A stretch of DNA of 8,800 nt from an uncultured Collinsella sp. (GCA_958370325.1 CATXJW010000062.1:1-8800); one strand, 5' to 3'. Shown: positions 1 through 6,192, numbered from the stretch's first letter. The notes: generated from the letters alone by a model not told the origin. Program-made: numbers and translations.

Positions 1-691
1 AAGGCGTGCCGCAGCGGTTGTAGTCGACGAGCGACTCGGCCGCGGCGGTAATGCGGCCCTCGGCACCGCCCACGTGCACCATCTTGGCGGCGTCCTCCTC
101 CATGTGGATGCGCAGGATGCGGATGGGCACCGTGTAGGAACCGTCCTCGCGACGCTCGGGCATCTGCAAGTTGGACGCATCATAGCTGGCCAGGTGGCCG
201 GCGCGCTGGTTGCCCTCGCGCATGGTCGACGTCATGGACGTGGACAGGCCCTCGGCGTTGGCCGAGGCGCTCGCCAGACTCTGAGCCTCGGCCTCACCAA
301 ACGCGCAGTCGGGGCGCTCGGCGGCACCGCGACCGGTCACGTCCAGATCTAGGTGACCGTACATGGCAAAGGCGACCGGACCCTGCGTGGTCTGGAAGTT
401 CTTGGCCATATCGGGATAGAAGTAGTGCTTGCGGTAGAACATCGAGTGACGCTGGATCTCGCAGTTGGTGGCGAGACCGGCCTTGACGATGCTCTCGATG
501 GCGCGCTTGTTGGGCACCGGCAGGGCGCCGGGCAGGCCCAGGCACACCGGGCACACGTTGGCGTTGGGCTCGTCATCGTGGCTGAGCTTGCAATTGCAGA
601 ACATCTTGGTATCGAGTGCGGTGAGCTCGGTGTGGATCTCCAGGCCGATCACGGCCTCCCAATCCTGCAGGACCTCGGAAAGCTCCTTCAT
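1..691 (-). CDS. gatB: GatB, Glu/Asp-tRNA(Gln/Asn) amidotransferase subunit B (3' end outside window)
   Basis: GatB binds misacylated Glu-tRNA(Gln) or Asp-tRNA(Asn), activates the side-chain carboxylate with ATP and receives ammonia from GatA, giving Gln-tRNA or Asn-tRNA in the cytoplasm. The first 230 codons are visible. Near the N-terminus is the family block WEAVIGLEIHTEL (residues 11-23), then KMFCNC (C32, C34) and CPVCLGLPG (C47, C50). These four cysteines have the CxC...CxxC spacing of the zinc site known in some GatB proteins. Later come FYPDMAKNFQTTQ and VDYNRCGTP, close to the usual GatB signatures. The ATG at 691-689 shares its A with the gatA stop codon (TAATG), and a GGAGG lies 9 bases upstream. 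The C-terminal tRNA-binding part lies beyond the edge. The frame is open throughout, with no sign of damage. Confidence 0.97.
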   Translation of the reverse strand, partial: MKELSEVLQDWEAVIGLEIHTELTALDTKMFCNCKLSHDDEPNANVCPVCLGLPGALPVPNKRAIESIVKAGLATNCEIQRHSMFYRKHYFYPDMAKNFQTTQGPVAFAMYGHLDLDVTGRGAAERPDCAFGEAEAQSLASASANAEGLSTSMTSTMREGNQRAGHLASYDASNLQMPERREDGSYTVPIRILRIHMEEDAAKMVHVGGAEGRITAAAESLVDYNRCGTP

Positions 692-2205
692 TACAGCTCG
701 CCTCCCTTCCCGGCAAAATCGGGCGCGACGGATAGCGCGGGCGCACCCGTGGCGGTATCGGCAAAGCCGCGCTCCAGGGCGCGGGCAAACGTGAGCAGCT
801 GACGGTCCTTAAAGGCCGGACCCACCAGCTGGGCAGAAACGGGCAGCTGCGTATCCTCGCCCAGGCCCAGCGGCACCGAGATACCGCCGTTGCCGCAAAT
901 GTTGAGCGAAATGGTGTACAGGTCGGAGAGGTACATCTGCGTGGGGTCGCTAATCTCGCCAAACTTAAAGGCCGTTCGCGGCGAGGCGGGCATGAGGATG
1001 GTGTCCACCTTGGCATACGCGGCGTCGTAGTCCTGCGTGATGAGCGTGCGGGCCTTTTGCGCGGCGTAGTAGTACTTGTCGTACACGCCCGAGCTCAGCA
1101 GGTAGGCGCCGAGCATCTGACGGCGCTTGGCCTCGGCGCCAAAGCCGTGGGCGCGCGACAGCGAGCTCTGGTCGGACAGGTTGGCGCAGCCCTCCTCCTG
1201 ATAGCCGTAGCGAATGCCGTCGAAACGGGCCAGGTTGGAGAACGCCTCGGCCGGGCCGATGACGTAGTAGGCGGCGATGGCGGCATCCAGGTGCGGCAGG
1301 TCGACCTCGACCAGCTCGGCACCCTGGTTCTGCAGCTCCTGGGCGGCGCGCTGAACAGCGGCCTTGACCTCGGACGTCAGGCCCTCGGCCTCCATAAACG
1401 CGGGGATGATGCCCACGCGCTTGCCCTCGATGCTGTCGTTGAGATGCTCGGTAAAGTCGACAGCGCAATCCTGGCTGGTGCAGTCATACGGATCGTGGCC
1501 CGCGCCGGTAAGCGCGTTCATGGCCAGCGCGACATCCTCGACCGTGCGGCCGAAGGGGCCCACCTGGTCGAGCGACGAGCCAAAGGCCACCACGCCGTAA
1601 CGGCTCACGGCGCCATACGTGGGCTTAAAGCCCACCACGCCGCACAGCGACGCCGGCTGGCGAATGGAGCCGCCGGTGTCCGAGCCCAGCGAGAGCGCGA
1701 CCTCGCCCGCGGCGACGGCTGCAGCGGAGCCGCCCGAGGAGCCGCCGGGCACACGCTCGGTATCCCAGGGGTTGTTGGTGCGGTGGAACGCCGAGCTCTC
1801 GGTGGAGCTGCCAAAGGCAAACTCGTCCATGTTGGCCTTGCCCATGGGCAGGCAGCCGGCATCCAGCATGCGCTGGACGCAGGTGGCGGTGTAGACGCTC
1901 TGGTAGTTCTCGAGCATGCGGGAAGCGCAGGTGGTGCGCGTGCCCACGAGGTTCATGTTGTCCTTGATGGCCAGCGGCACGCCCGCGAGCGGGGGCAGCG
2001 GCTTGCCTGCGGCACGGTCGGCGTCCACGCGCGCGGCGGCCTCGAGCGCGAGCTCGGGCGCCACCTGCAGGAATGCCTGGACCCCGCCCTCGCGCGCCTC
2101 GATGGCGGCAAGGGAGGCCTGGGCCACCTCGGTAGCGGTAAAGTCGCCGGCGGCAACGCCCGCGGCAATCTGGGCGGCGGTAAGGGAATCGAAGCTTAGC
2201 GCCAT
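691..2205 (-). CDS. gatA: GatA, Glu/Asp-tRNA amidotransferase subunit A (amidase)
   Basis: GatA is the glutaminase subunit of GatCAB. It hydrolyses glutamine and channels ammonia to GatB. The product is 504 residues, slightly longer than the roughly 485 usual for the family. The amidase-signature triad is present: K81 in VPLAIKDN, the cis-serine S156 in VPGGSSGGSAA, and the nucleophile S180 in SDTGGSIRQPA. Spacing between the three matches well-studied GatA proteins. The GFKPTYGAVSRYG segment (about 192-204) is also typical. The ATG at 2205-2203 overlaps the gatC stop by one base, with a purine-rich GGGGGAGAG just upstream, so translational coupling to gatC is likely. Its own stop overlaps the gatB start in the same way, which favours balanced synthesis of the three subunits. 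The alternative of another amidase is unlikely given the flanking gatC and gatB. Confidence 0.98.
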   Translation of the reverse strand: MALSFDSLTAAQIAAGVAAGDFTATEVAQASLAAIEAREGGVQAFLQVAPELALEAAARVDADRAAGKPLPPLAGVPLAIKDNMNLVGTRTTCASRMLENYQSVYTATCVQRMLDAGCLPMGKANMDEFAFGSSTESSAFHRTNNPWDTERVPGGSSGGSAAAVAAGEVALSLGSDTGGSIRQPASLCGVVGFKPTYGAVSRYGVVAFGSSLDQVGPFGRTVEDVALAMNALTGAGHDPYDCTSQDCAVDFTEHLNDSIEGKRVGIIPAFMEAEGLTSEVKAAVQRAAQELQNQGAELVEVDLPHLDAAIAAYYVIGPAEAFSNLARFDGIRYGYQEEGCANLSDQSSLSRAHGFGAEAKRRQMLGAYLLSSGVYDKYYYAAQKARTLITQDYDAAYAKVDTILMPASPRTAFKFGEISDPTQMYLSDLYTISLNICGNGGISVPLGLGEDTQLPVSAQLVGPAFKDRQLLTFARALERGFADTATGAPALSVAPDFAGKGGEL

Positions 2206-2516
2206 TACTCGCTCTCCCCCTCTCCCAAAATGGACGGCACGCGGAAGTAACGCTCGCGCGCGCTGCCGGCGTTTTCGAGCGCAACGTCGAGCGGCAGGTC
2301 GCGCTCGGGCTCGCGCAGGTCGTCGCCCATCACGTTGGACAGGCTTCCGATAGGATGGAACGTGGGCTCCACGTCGGGCAAGTCATATTGCAAGACGGGC
2401 TCGAGCATCTGGACGGCGTCGTTCATGTAGGACGTCATCTGGGTGAGCTCGTCATCGGTCAGTGCGATCTTTGCGTACTCGGCGATGCCGCGCACGTCTT
2501 TCTCGCTGAGTGCCAT
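2205..2516 (-). CDS. gatC: GatC, Glu/Asp-tRNA amidotransferase subunit C
   Basis: GatC is the small subunit that wraps between GatA and GatB and stabilises the amidotransferase. The product is 103 residues, normal for the family. It starts MALSEKDVRGIAEYAKIAL, contains the typical LTDDELTQMTSYMNDAVQML helix region and the LPDVEPTFHPIG segment, and carries a late block LPLDVALENAGSARERYFRVP. That late block resembles the common GatC ending in which DxALxNAP precedes the residues contacting GatA. An in-frame ATG at 2534 would add six residues, but it has no ribosome-binding site and sits directly before the GGAAGGGAG that serves the ATG at 2516, about 5 bases away. I therefore prefer 2516. The gene is first in the gatCAB operon and its stop overlaps gatA by one base. 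Confidence 0.95.
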   Translation of the reverse strand: MALSEKDVRGIAEYAKIALTDDELTQMTSYMNDAVQMLEPVLQYDLPDVEPTFHPIGSLSNVMGDDLREPERDLPLDVALENAGSARERYFRVPSILGEGESE

Positions 2517-2551
2517 AGGCGCTCCCTTCCGCATAACAGTTAAACCGCTTT

Positions 2552-2557
2552 AGTATA
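2552..2557 (-). promoter_or_regulatory. Probable -10 element of the gatCAB promoter
   Basis: On the minus strand this reads TATACT, one mismatch from the TATAAT consensus. It lies 36 bases before the preferred gatC ATG, giving a short leader of about 28 bases. The hexamer 16-18 bases upstream (around TGCTCC) matches TTGACA poorly, so the -35 is weak or absent. Supported by position and the -10 match only. Confidence 0.4.
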
Positions 2558-2641
2558 CAAGGCAACGCCGGCTTGGAGCAGGCGCTTTACCCAAATGCAG
2601 CGAAAACGTAACGAGAGCGGCGGTTGGCAGGCGGCGGGCTG

Positions 2642-2662
2642 GCGGTTTTGCAGCGAAACCGC
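2642..2662. repeat. Short perfect hairpin, 7-bp arms
   Basis: GCGGTTT at 2642-2648 pairs with AAACCGC at 2656-2662 across a 7-base loop. No T-run follows on either strand, so a terminator role is not supported. One copy of the degenerate GCAGCGAAA repeat spans its loop and right arm. Confidence 0.45.
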
Positions 2663-2701
2663 ACCGTCCATAGCGAAAACCGTCCCGCCCGCAATGAAAA
2701 G

Positions 2702-2758
2702 CATCACAACATTCGACGCTTTTCGTCAAAATCGCGATTTTCATCGAATGTTGTGATG
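2702..2758. repeat. Large inverted repeat with nested palindrome (REP-like; possible sortase terminator)
   Basis: The arms 2702-2716 (CATCACAACATTCGA) and 2744-2758 (TCGAATGTTGTGATG) are perfect 15-bp complements around a 27-base centre. The centre holds a second perfect palindrome, AAAATCGCGATTTT at 2728-2741, and a small GACG/CGTC hairpin at 2715-2727. On the minus strand the outer arm is followed by CTTTTC, a short T-run, so it could end transcription coming from the sortase gene. It lies 62 bases or more past the sortase stop. The elaborate symmetry exceeds what a terminator needs and fits a repetitive extragenic palindrome or a mobile-element end. Confidence 0.75.
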
Positions 2759-2820
2759 GTTGGGAAGTCCCGGTCACCACAAAGGTACCTGTCCCCATTG
2801 TGCTGGTTCTGAATGATGTC

Positions 2821-3759
2821 CTACGCCGAGGCCTTGGCCTCGCGGCGCTTGCGGATCGCGTGGATCACGATGTCCAGCAGCAACAGCACAATGGCCACGA
2901 CCACGATGAGCACGGCAAACTCGCGCTTGCCCCAGTGGCGACCGGCCAGCGACTTTTGCTTGTCGACGTCCTTCTTGTTGTACTTGGTGCGCACGCAATG
3001 CACCAGCAGGCGGTGGTCGTTCACGCCGTAGGGCGTGCAGGTGACGAGCGTCACCTTGTCGGCGCCGGGCTCGATGGTCAGCGACTCCATCTCCTCGGGC
3101 AGCACCACCTCGGAGTCCACCATCTTGTAGGCGAGTGTCTTGTTCATGGTGTGCAGCAGCACCAGGTCGCCGGGCTCCAGCGAATGGATGTCGTCGAACA
3201 TGCTCAAGTTGCGCATGCCCGAGTGCGCGGTGAGCACGCAATGCGTCGAGGTGCCGCCCACCGGCAGGCTCGTGCCTTCCAAGTGCCCGACGCCCGCCAT
3301 AAGGACTTCCTCGCTCGTGCCGTGGTAGATGGGCATGCTCACGTCGATGGAGGGGATCTCGACCCAGCTCATCATGGGGTCGCGGTCAAAGATGAGCTGC
3401 TGGGCGTAGGGCTCGATCTGGTCGGCGGGAAGCTCGGTGGCCTCGCCCGCCAGCTGCTCGTTAAAGGAGCGCGCCTGGAGCAGGATGCGCTCGCGCTCCT
3501 CGGCAGACAGCGCGTCCACGGTGCTGGACACGGTGCTGATCTGGTTGAACACGCCCGAGGCCTCGAGCCGGTCCAAGATCCACGGCCAGGTCATAAGGCC
3601 CACGCCAATAAGGATGATGACGATGGTGATGAGGCGGTCGGCCCAGCGCGGCAGCCGCTTGCGACGGCGCTTGGGCTTTGGTTGAGGTTTGGGCTGAGGG
3701 CTTGAGCCGCCGTTGACCGCGGCGTTATTGCTCTTCATATGTTTGGCGCCCTGCACCAT
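2821..3759 (-). CDS. Class C (pilin-polymerising) sortase
   Basis: This membrane transpeptidase is expected to cut LPxTG-like signals of pilins and join the threonine to a lysine of the next subunit outside the cell. The 312 residues comprise a basic N-terminal tail with KP repeats (21-35), a first membrane segment (about 43-61), the sortase fold (about 130-257) and a C-terminal membrane segment (about 281-301) with a basic end, which is typical of class C. Landmarks are MPIYHGTSEEVLMAGVGHLEGTSLPVGG (143-169, not quoted continuously as a motif), H179 in LTAHSG, C241 in TLVTCTPYG and R250 in NDHRLLV, giving the His-Cys-Arg triad. I do not see the DPF/DPW lid motif that usually precedes the fold. 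The ATG at 3759 has GAGGAG 9 bases upstream; the in-frame ATG at 3738 has only a weak site. The gene follows the pilin genes, separated from them by a terminator, so it probably also has its own promoter. Confidence 0.95.
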   Translation of the reverse strand: MVQGAKHMKSNNAAVNGGSSPQPKPQPKPKRRRKRLPRWADRLITIVIILIGVGLMTWPWILDRLEASGVFNQISTVSSTVDALSAEERERILLQARSFNEQLAGEATELPADQIEPYAQQLIFDRDPMMSWVEIPSIDVSMPIYHGTSEEVLMAGVGHLEGTSLPVGGTSTHCVLTAHSGMRNLSMFDDIHSLEPGDLVLLHTMNKTLAYKMVDSEVVLPEEMESLTIEPGADKVTLVTCTPYGVNDHRLLVHCVRTKYNKKDVDKQKSLAGRHWGKREFAVLIVVVAIVLLLLDIVIHAIRKRREAKASA

Positions 3760-3775
3760 CGCCGGTCACTCCTCT

Positions 3776-3789
3776 ACAACTCAAGTTGT
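3776..3789. promoter_or_regulatory. Small inverted repeat in sortase leader
   Basis: ACAACT and AGTTGT form perfect 6-bp arms around a 2-base centre, just upstream of the GAGGAG ribosome-binding site of the sortase gene. It could be an operator half-site pair or a hairpin that limits translation. A 6-bp palindrome can also arise by chance. Confidence 0.25.
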
Positions 3790-3797
3790 CTAAACAA

Positions 3798-3803
3798 ATA
3801 ATA
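3798..3803 (-). promoter_or_regulatory. Possible -10 element for the sortase gene
   Basis: The minus strand reads TATTAT (two mismatches from TATAAT) about 39 bases before the sortase ATG, in the most AT-rich stretch of this leader. The best upstream hexamer, TTGTCG at 3827-3832, is 23 bases away, too far for a standard promoter. A separate promoter is plausible because a strong terminator lies between the shaft pilin and this gene. Confidence 0.25.
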
Positions 3804-3889
3804 GCCGATTAGCAGGCTCCCCCGCCCGACAACACGGCTAGACCGCACCGTCCAGTCGAGGATAAGCCAGCATTTGAGTTTTCAAAATG

Positions 3890-3915
3890 TCCCGAATCGG
3901 CGGGGCGATTCGGGA
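3890..3915. repeat. Perfect 10-bp hairpin (TCCCGAATCG arms)
   Basis: TCCCGAATCG at 3890-3899 pairs with CGATTCGGGA at 3906-3915 around a 6-base GC-rich loop. Neither side carries a convincing T-run (the minus strand continues ACATTTTG), so this is a poor terminator. It may be a protein-binding palindrome or leader structure ahead of the sortase gene, lying just downstream of the TTGACA hexamer on the minus strand. Confidence 0.5.
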
Positions 3916-3991
3916 TACAATGTCAATAGAAAACGACGCACCCCGCGTAAGTGTACGAGAGCGCGGGCGGCCTAGTTTTCAGCTTTAGTTA

Positions 3992-4019
3992 AATGCCCGG
4001 GCTCCGAACCCCGGGCATT
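3992..4019. terminator. GC-rich hairpin, probable terminator (orientation unclear)
   Basis: AATGCCCGGG at 3992-4001 and CCCGGGCATT at 4010-4019 are perfect 10-bp arms with an 8-base loop. Minus-strand reading leads into TTAACT and plus-strand reading into CTTATTT, so either direction has only a short T-rich tail. On the minus strand it starts two bases after the stop of the open frame ending at 4021, as expected of a gene's own terminator. Confidence 0.55.
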
Positions 4020-4020
4020 C

Positions 4021-4171
4021 TTATTTGCGCTTGTTGCGGCGCAAATGCCTTCTACCGTCCGCACCGCGCGTGCGCCTACGGACCCTAAACCGAACCTCAT
4101 ACGAGTCAAGAAACGCGATGACGATCGAGCCCGCATCGGACGATGGAGGCTGCCTGCGTTGTCCAAAAAGA
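4021..4171 (-). pseudogene. Possible 3' remnant of an unidentified gene
   Basis: A minus-strand frame ends at a TAA (4023-4021) two bases before the 3992-4019 hairpin. Its last 40 or so codons read like a protein tail: SSDAGSIVIAFLDSYEV followed by a strongly basic end with many Arg and Lys. The frame runs back through the 4172-4204 terminator, where it is clearly not coding, so I bound the possible remnant there. I do not recognise the family, and there is no start codon with a ribosome-binding site. It may be a fragment left when the pilus genes were inserted, or chance. Confidence 0.2.
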
Positions 4172-4204
4172 ACGGGGCAGACTCCAGTGCGGAGTCTGCC
4201 CCGT
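4172..4204 (-). terminator. Strong intrinsic terminator after the shaft pilin gene
   Basis: ACGGGGCAGACTCC (4172-4185) and GGAGTCTGCCCCGT (4191-4204) form a perfect 14-bp stem with a 5-base loop. On the minus strand it is followed by TCTTTTTGG. It lies 99 bases past the pilin stop at 4304. It should cut off most transcripts before the sortase gene, favouring far more pilin than sortase if any readthrough feeds the sortase. Confidence 0.9.
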
Positions 4205-4303
4205 AAAGAGAATGGCAAAGCAAGAACGTCGATGGACGAGAAAAGTGTCCGCAAGTCTCATGGCCATCACATCCCACCTGCCAAAGGGATGGGTGGGTGA
4301 GCG

Positions 4304-6109
4304 TTACTCCTGCTCGGACTCCTCGGCCTGCTTACGGCTGCGGATGAGGTGCGCCACACCGATGCACAGAACCGCGCCACCAGCGATCCAAGTGAAGGTC
4401 ACGCCGTTGAGACCGGTCAGCGGGAGGCCAACCTGCTTGGTATCGCCAACGGTGATGTTGAAGGTACCATCGGCATTCTTCTCCGATCCGTCCTTCTTCG
4501 TCAGCTTGTTGTCGCCAGAATTTCCGTCGGTGAGGCCAGAGATGACGTTGTCGTTCTGACCCTTGTTATCAAGCCTTCCCTCAAGCTTTGTCAGCTTGTA
4601 GCCCTGGCCCTCCTCATCATTAATTGTCGGATCAATCGTAAATTCGAAAGACGAAACCGCGGTATAGCCATTGGGGGCATTTTTCTCGGTCACAGTATAG
4701 GTACCAGCATCAAGACCGGTAAGCTGAATGAGGCCCTTCTCGTTCGTCGTTAAAACAACCTCGTCATCACTCAACGTACCGTTCTTCGCGACGTATTTCA
4801 CCCCGTTATTCTCATCACCTGTGGTCGTGATGGTAAATTGCGCGCCCTCGAGAGCTGCTTCGGTGCCCAAGTCAACCTTATTAATCTGAAGGCCGTAGGT
4901 ATAGTCCACGACGGTGTCGGGCGCCGAGGTGCCAGTGCCTGCGACCATGGGGTTGTTAGAATACTCGAGCGTAACAGTATTGGGGTTGCCCTCCAGCCCG
5001 TTGTTGGCCCCTGCAATAACCGCCTTTGCGTTGAGCTTTGCCTGGTAGAAGACAACAATCTTGGTGTTGGCATCGATCGTAAGCGGTCCGTCATCTTTCG
5101 CGGTGGCCGACTTCAGACCCTTTTCGCCCTTACTAAAATCGACTACCAGGTCACGCCTGGAATCAGAGGGTTTAGTCACACCGTAGCTAGCCGGAGCAAT
5201 CTCGGTATATGCATCACCGTTCAGTGCATAAACGCTAAGCGAGCCATCGACGTAGTCAAGACCCTTCTCCAGCGTATCCTTAAACTTATAGGAATAAGAG
5301 TCATAGCTGGCGTAGTTATCTGCGATCGTACCGGTTAGCTTATAGTTCACTACCTGACCGATCTGGGAGTCGGCCGCATCCTTCCAATTGGCCTCGTCCT
5401 CCCCAGTAATGGCAGTGCCCGTCACCTTGGAATCGTCGAGGACTTTTTTCTCAACCGTTGGGATGTTGGTCTTCTCATAAACGGTCACGGCACTACCACC
5501 CACGACTGCAAAGATGGGAGACGTGCCGGTGTTCTTATTGCTGGCCACCAGGCTACTATCGTCGGTCACAAACAAGTAATAACCAGATCCGGCGGTAGCA
5601 TTCCAAGGCTGTCCAGCTGAAATACCAGAAGCGGTCGGAGTCTCATTCTTTACGGCATTCGCGACTGCGTAGAGAACATTATCAGTAGCGACTCGCGTCC
5701 CCTTAGTAGTTCCGTCAGCTGAACCCGCAATCGGACCACCCGCGTTCGCCATAAGGAATTCGGCGACATCCTGAGCCGTGGGCTTCGTGGGAAGTTTAGT
5801 CACACTGGGTGCATTGTAGCCGCTCCAGCCCTCGATGGCACTAATCACTTTGTTGCCAAGATCGGAGTTAGTCCACTCGATGTTCTGAGCAATCTTGCCC
5901 TCCGTCTTGTCGGTCACCGTTGCCTTGAAGATCTGATACGCCTTGAACTTGGTGCTCTCGTTACCATTGACCTGGTTGATCGTGATGCTGCCCGTCGCAC
6001 CATCCTCAGCAAACGCCGTGGTCACCGGGGCCATGACGCCGCCGAAGCTCAACGCCGCCGTGAGGCCTGCTGTCACTGCCAGGCGTGCAATGTTCTTGTT
6101 CATGCTCAT
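4304..6109 (-). CDS. Isopeptide-forming LPLTG pilin, likely major shaft subunit
   Basis: This is a 601-residue SpaA/FimA-type pilin, exported and then polymerised and wall-anchored by sortases. The signal peptide covers about 1-34 (cut after TAFA). The N-terminal domain contains AYQIF (58-61 area) and runs to VVGGSAVTVYEKTNIP (203-217), where YEK occupies the place of the usual YPK pilin motif, making K213 the candidate linking lysine. A middle isopeptide domain follows, with VEKKVLDD (219-226), FKDTLEKGLDY (D278) and GNPNTVTLEYSNNP (374-387). The C-terminal Cna-B-like domain has K411 in LQINKVD and an E-box YTVTEKNAPNGYT (471-483, E475). LPLTG is at 562-566, then a membrane segment and charged tail. 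The exported part has no cysteine. I chose the ATG at 6109 because GGAGG lies 8 bases upstream and the signal peptide starts there; the frame is open back to an ATG at 6175. Codons are less GC-rich than in the neighbouring pilin gene. Confidence 0.95.
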   Translation of the reverse strand: MSMNKNIARLAVTAGLTAALSFGGVMAPVTTAFAEDGATGSITINQVNGNESTKFKAYQIFKATVTDKTEGKIAQNIEWTNSDLGNKVISAIEGWSGYNAPSVTKLPTKPTAQDVAEFLMANAGGPIAGSADGTTKGTRVATDNVLYAVANAVKNETPTASGISAGQPWNATAGSGYYLFVTDDSSLVASNKNTGTSPIFAVVGGSAVTVYEKTNIPTVEKKVLDDSKVTGTAITGEDEANWKDAADSQIGQVVNYKLTGTIADNYASYDSYSYKFKDTLEKGLDYVDGSLSVYALNGDAYTEIAPASYGVTKPSDSRRDLVVDFSKGEKGLKSATAKDDGPLTIDANTKIVVFYQAKLNAKAVIAGANNGLEGNPNTVTLEYSNNPMVAGTGTSAPDTVVDYTYGLQINKVDLGTEAALEGAQFTITTTGDENNGVKYVAKNGTLSDDEVVLTTNEKGLIQLTGLDAGTYTVTEKNAPNGYTAVSSFEFTIDPTINDEEGQGYKLTKLEGRLDNKGQNDNVISGLTDGNSGDNKLTKKDGSEKNADGTFNITVGDTKQVGLPLTGLNGVTFTWIAGGAVLCIGVAHLIRSRKQAEESEQE

Positions 6110-6117
6110 CTTCTTTT

Positions 6118-6122
6118 CCTCC
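6118..6122 (-). promoter_or_regulatory. Ribosome-binding site fixing the shaft pilin start
   Basis: GGAGG on the minus strand, 8 bases before the ATG at 6109 and followed by an A-rich spacer. It lies inside the frame that would be translated from the upstream ATG at 6175, which argues against that longer start. A strong site fits an abundant structural protein. Confidence 0.85.
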
Positions 6123-6192
6123 GTTTTCCGTTTGATTCTCATTCGATCGGTCATCATCTGTCTGTGTCTTAGCATCTGCTTCGCTACGTCTC

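Larger units (their letters stand above)
2517..2820. other. Intergenic region between sortase and gatC, non-coding, rich in repeats
   Basis: I see no credible gene in these 304 bases. The gatC-proximal part carries the gat promoter. The middle holds short degenerate direct repeats of a GCAGCGAAAACG-like unit (from 2597, 2650, 2670 and more weakly 2691) and a hairpin with 7-bp arms at 2642-2648 and 2656-2662. A large nested palindrome follows at 2702-2758. Near the sortase stop, the minus strand reads GGGGACAGGTACC, then GGTGACCGGGAC. I associate such strings with dispersed intergenic repeats near REP/IS200-like elements, from memory only. Minus-strand reading frames here have no family likeness and track the repeats. 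Confidence 0.6.
3760..4303. other. 544-base gap between sortase and shaft pilin with four hairpins
   Basis: There is no gene I can assign. From the pilin end the gap holds a strong terminator (4172-4204), a stretch that may be the tail of a broken minus-strand gene (4021-4171), an 8-bp hairpin (4023-4030 with 4039-4046), a 10-bp GC-rich hairpin (3992-4019), a 6-bp CCCGCG/CGCGGG pair (3942-3947 with 3962-3967) and a 10-bp perfect hairpin (3890-3915). Next to the last one, the minus strand has TTGACA at 3921-3926, a perfect -35 hexamer with no matching -10 at the right distance. A weak CATCCC/GGGATG pair lies just past the pilin stop. Confidence 0.6.

Noticed and set aside
1057..2199. Long plus-strand open frame opposite gatA
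   Set aside because: It is the antisense shadow of a GC-rich gene; the translation is low-complexity, rich in Gly, Ala, His and Arg, and has no family likeness.
2550..2798. Minus-strand 82-codon frame in the sortase-gat gap
   Set aside because: It runs through the nested palindrome and degenerate repeats; its sequence is explained by those repeats and no ribosome-binding site was seen.
2800..3705. Plus-strand open frame opposite the sortase
   Set aside because: Antisense shadow; the sortase triad and membrane segments are unambiguous on the minus strand.
3972..4277. Minus-strand 101-codon frame over the pilin terminator
   Set aside because: It crosses both the 4172-4204 terminator stem and the 3992-4019 hairpin, so it is unlikely to be translated.
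5444..5449. Six-base A/T run in the shaft pilin gene as a phase-variation tract
   Set aside because: It encodes a Lys-Lys pair in the conserved VEKKVLDD segment and is too short for efficient slippage.
4304..6175. Longer start (ATG at 6175) for the shaft pilin
   Set aside because: It would place 22 mostly charged residues before the signal peptide and include the GGAGG ribosome-binding site in the coding region.
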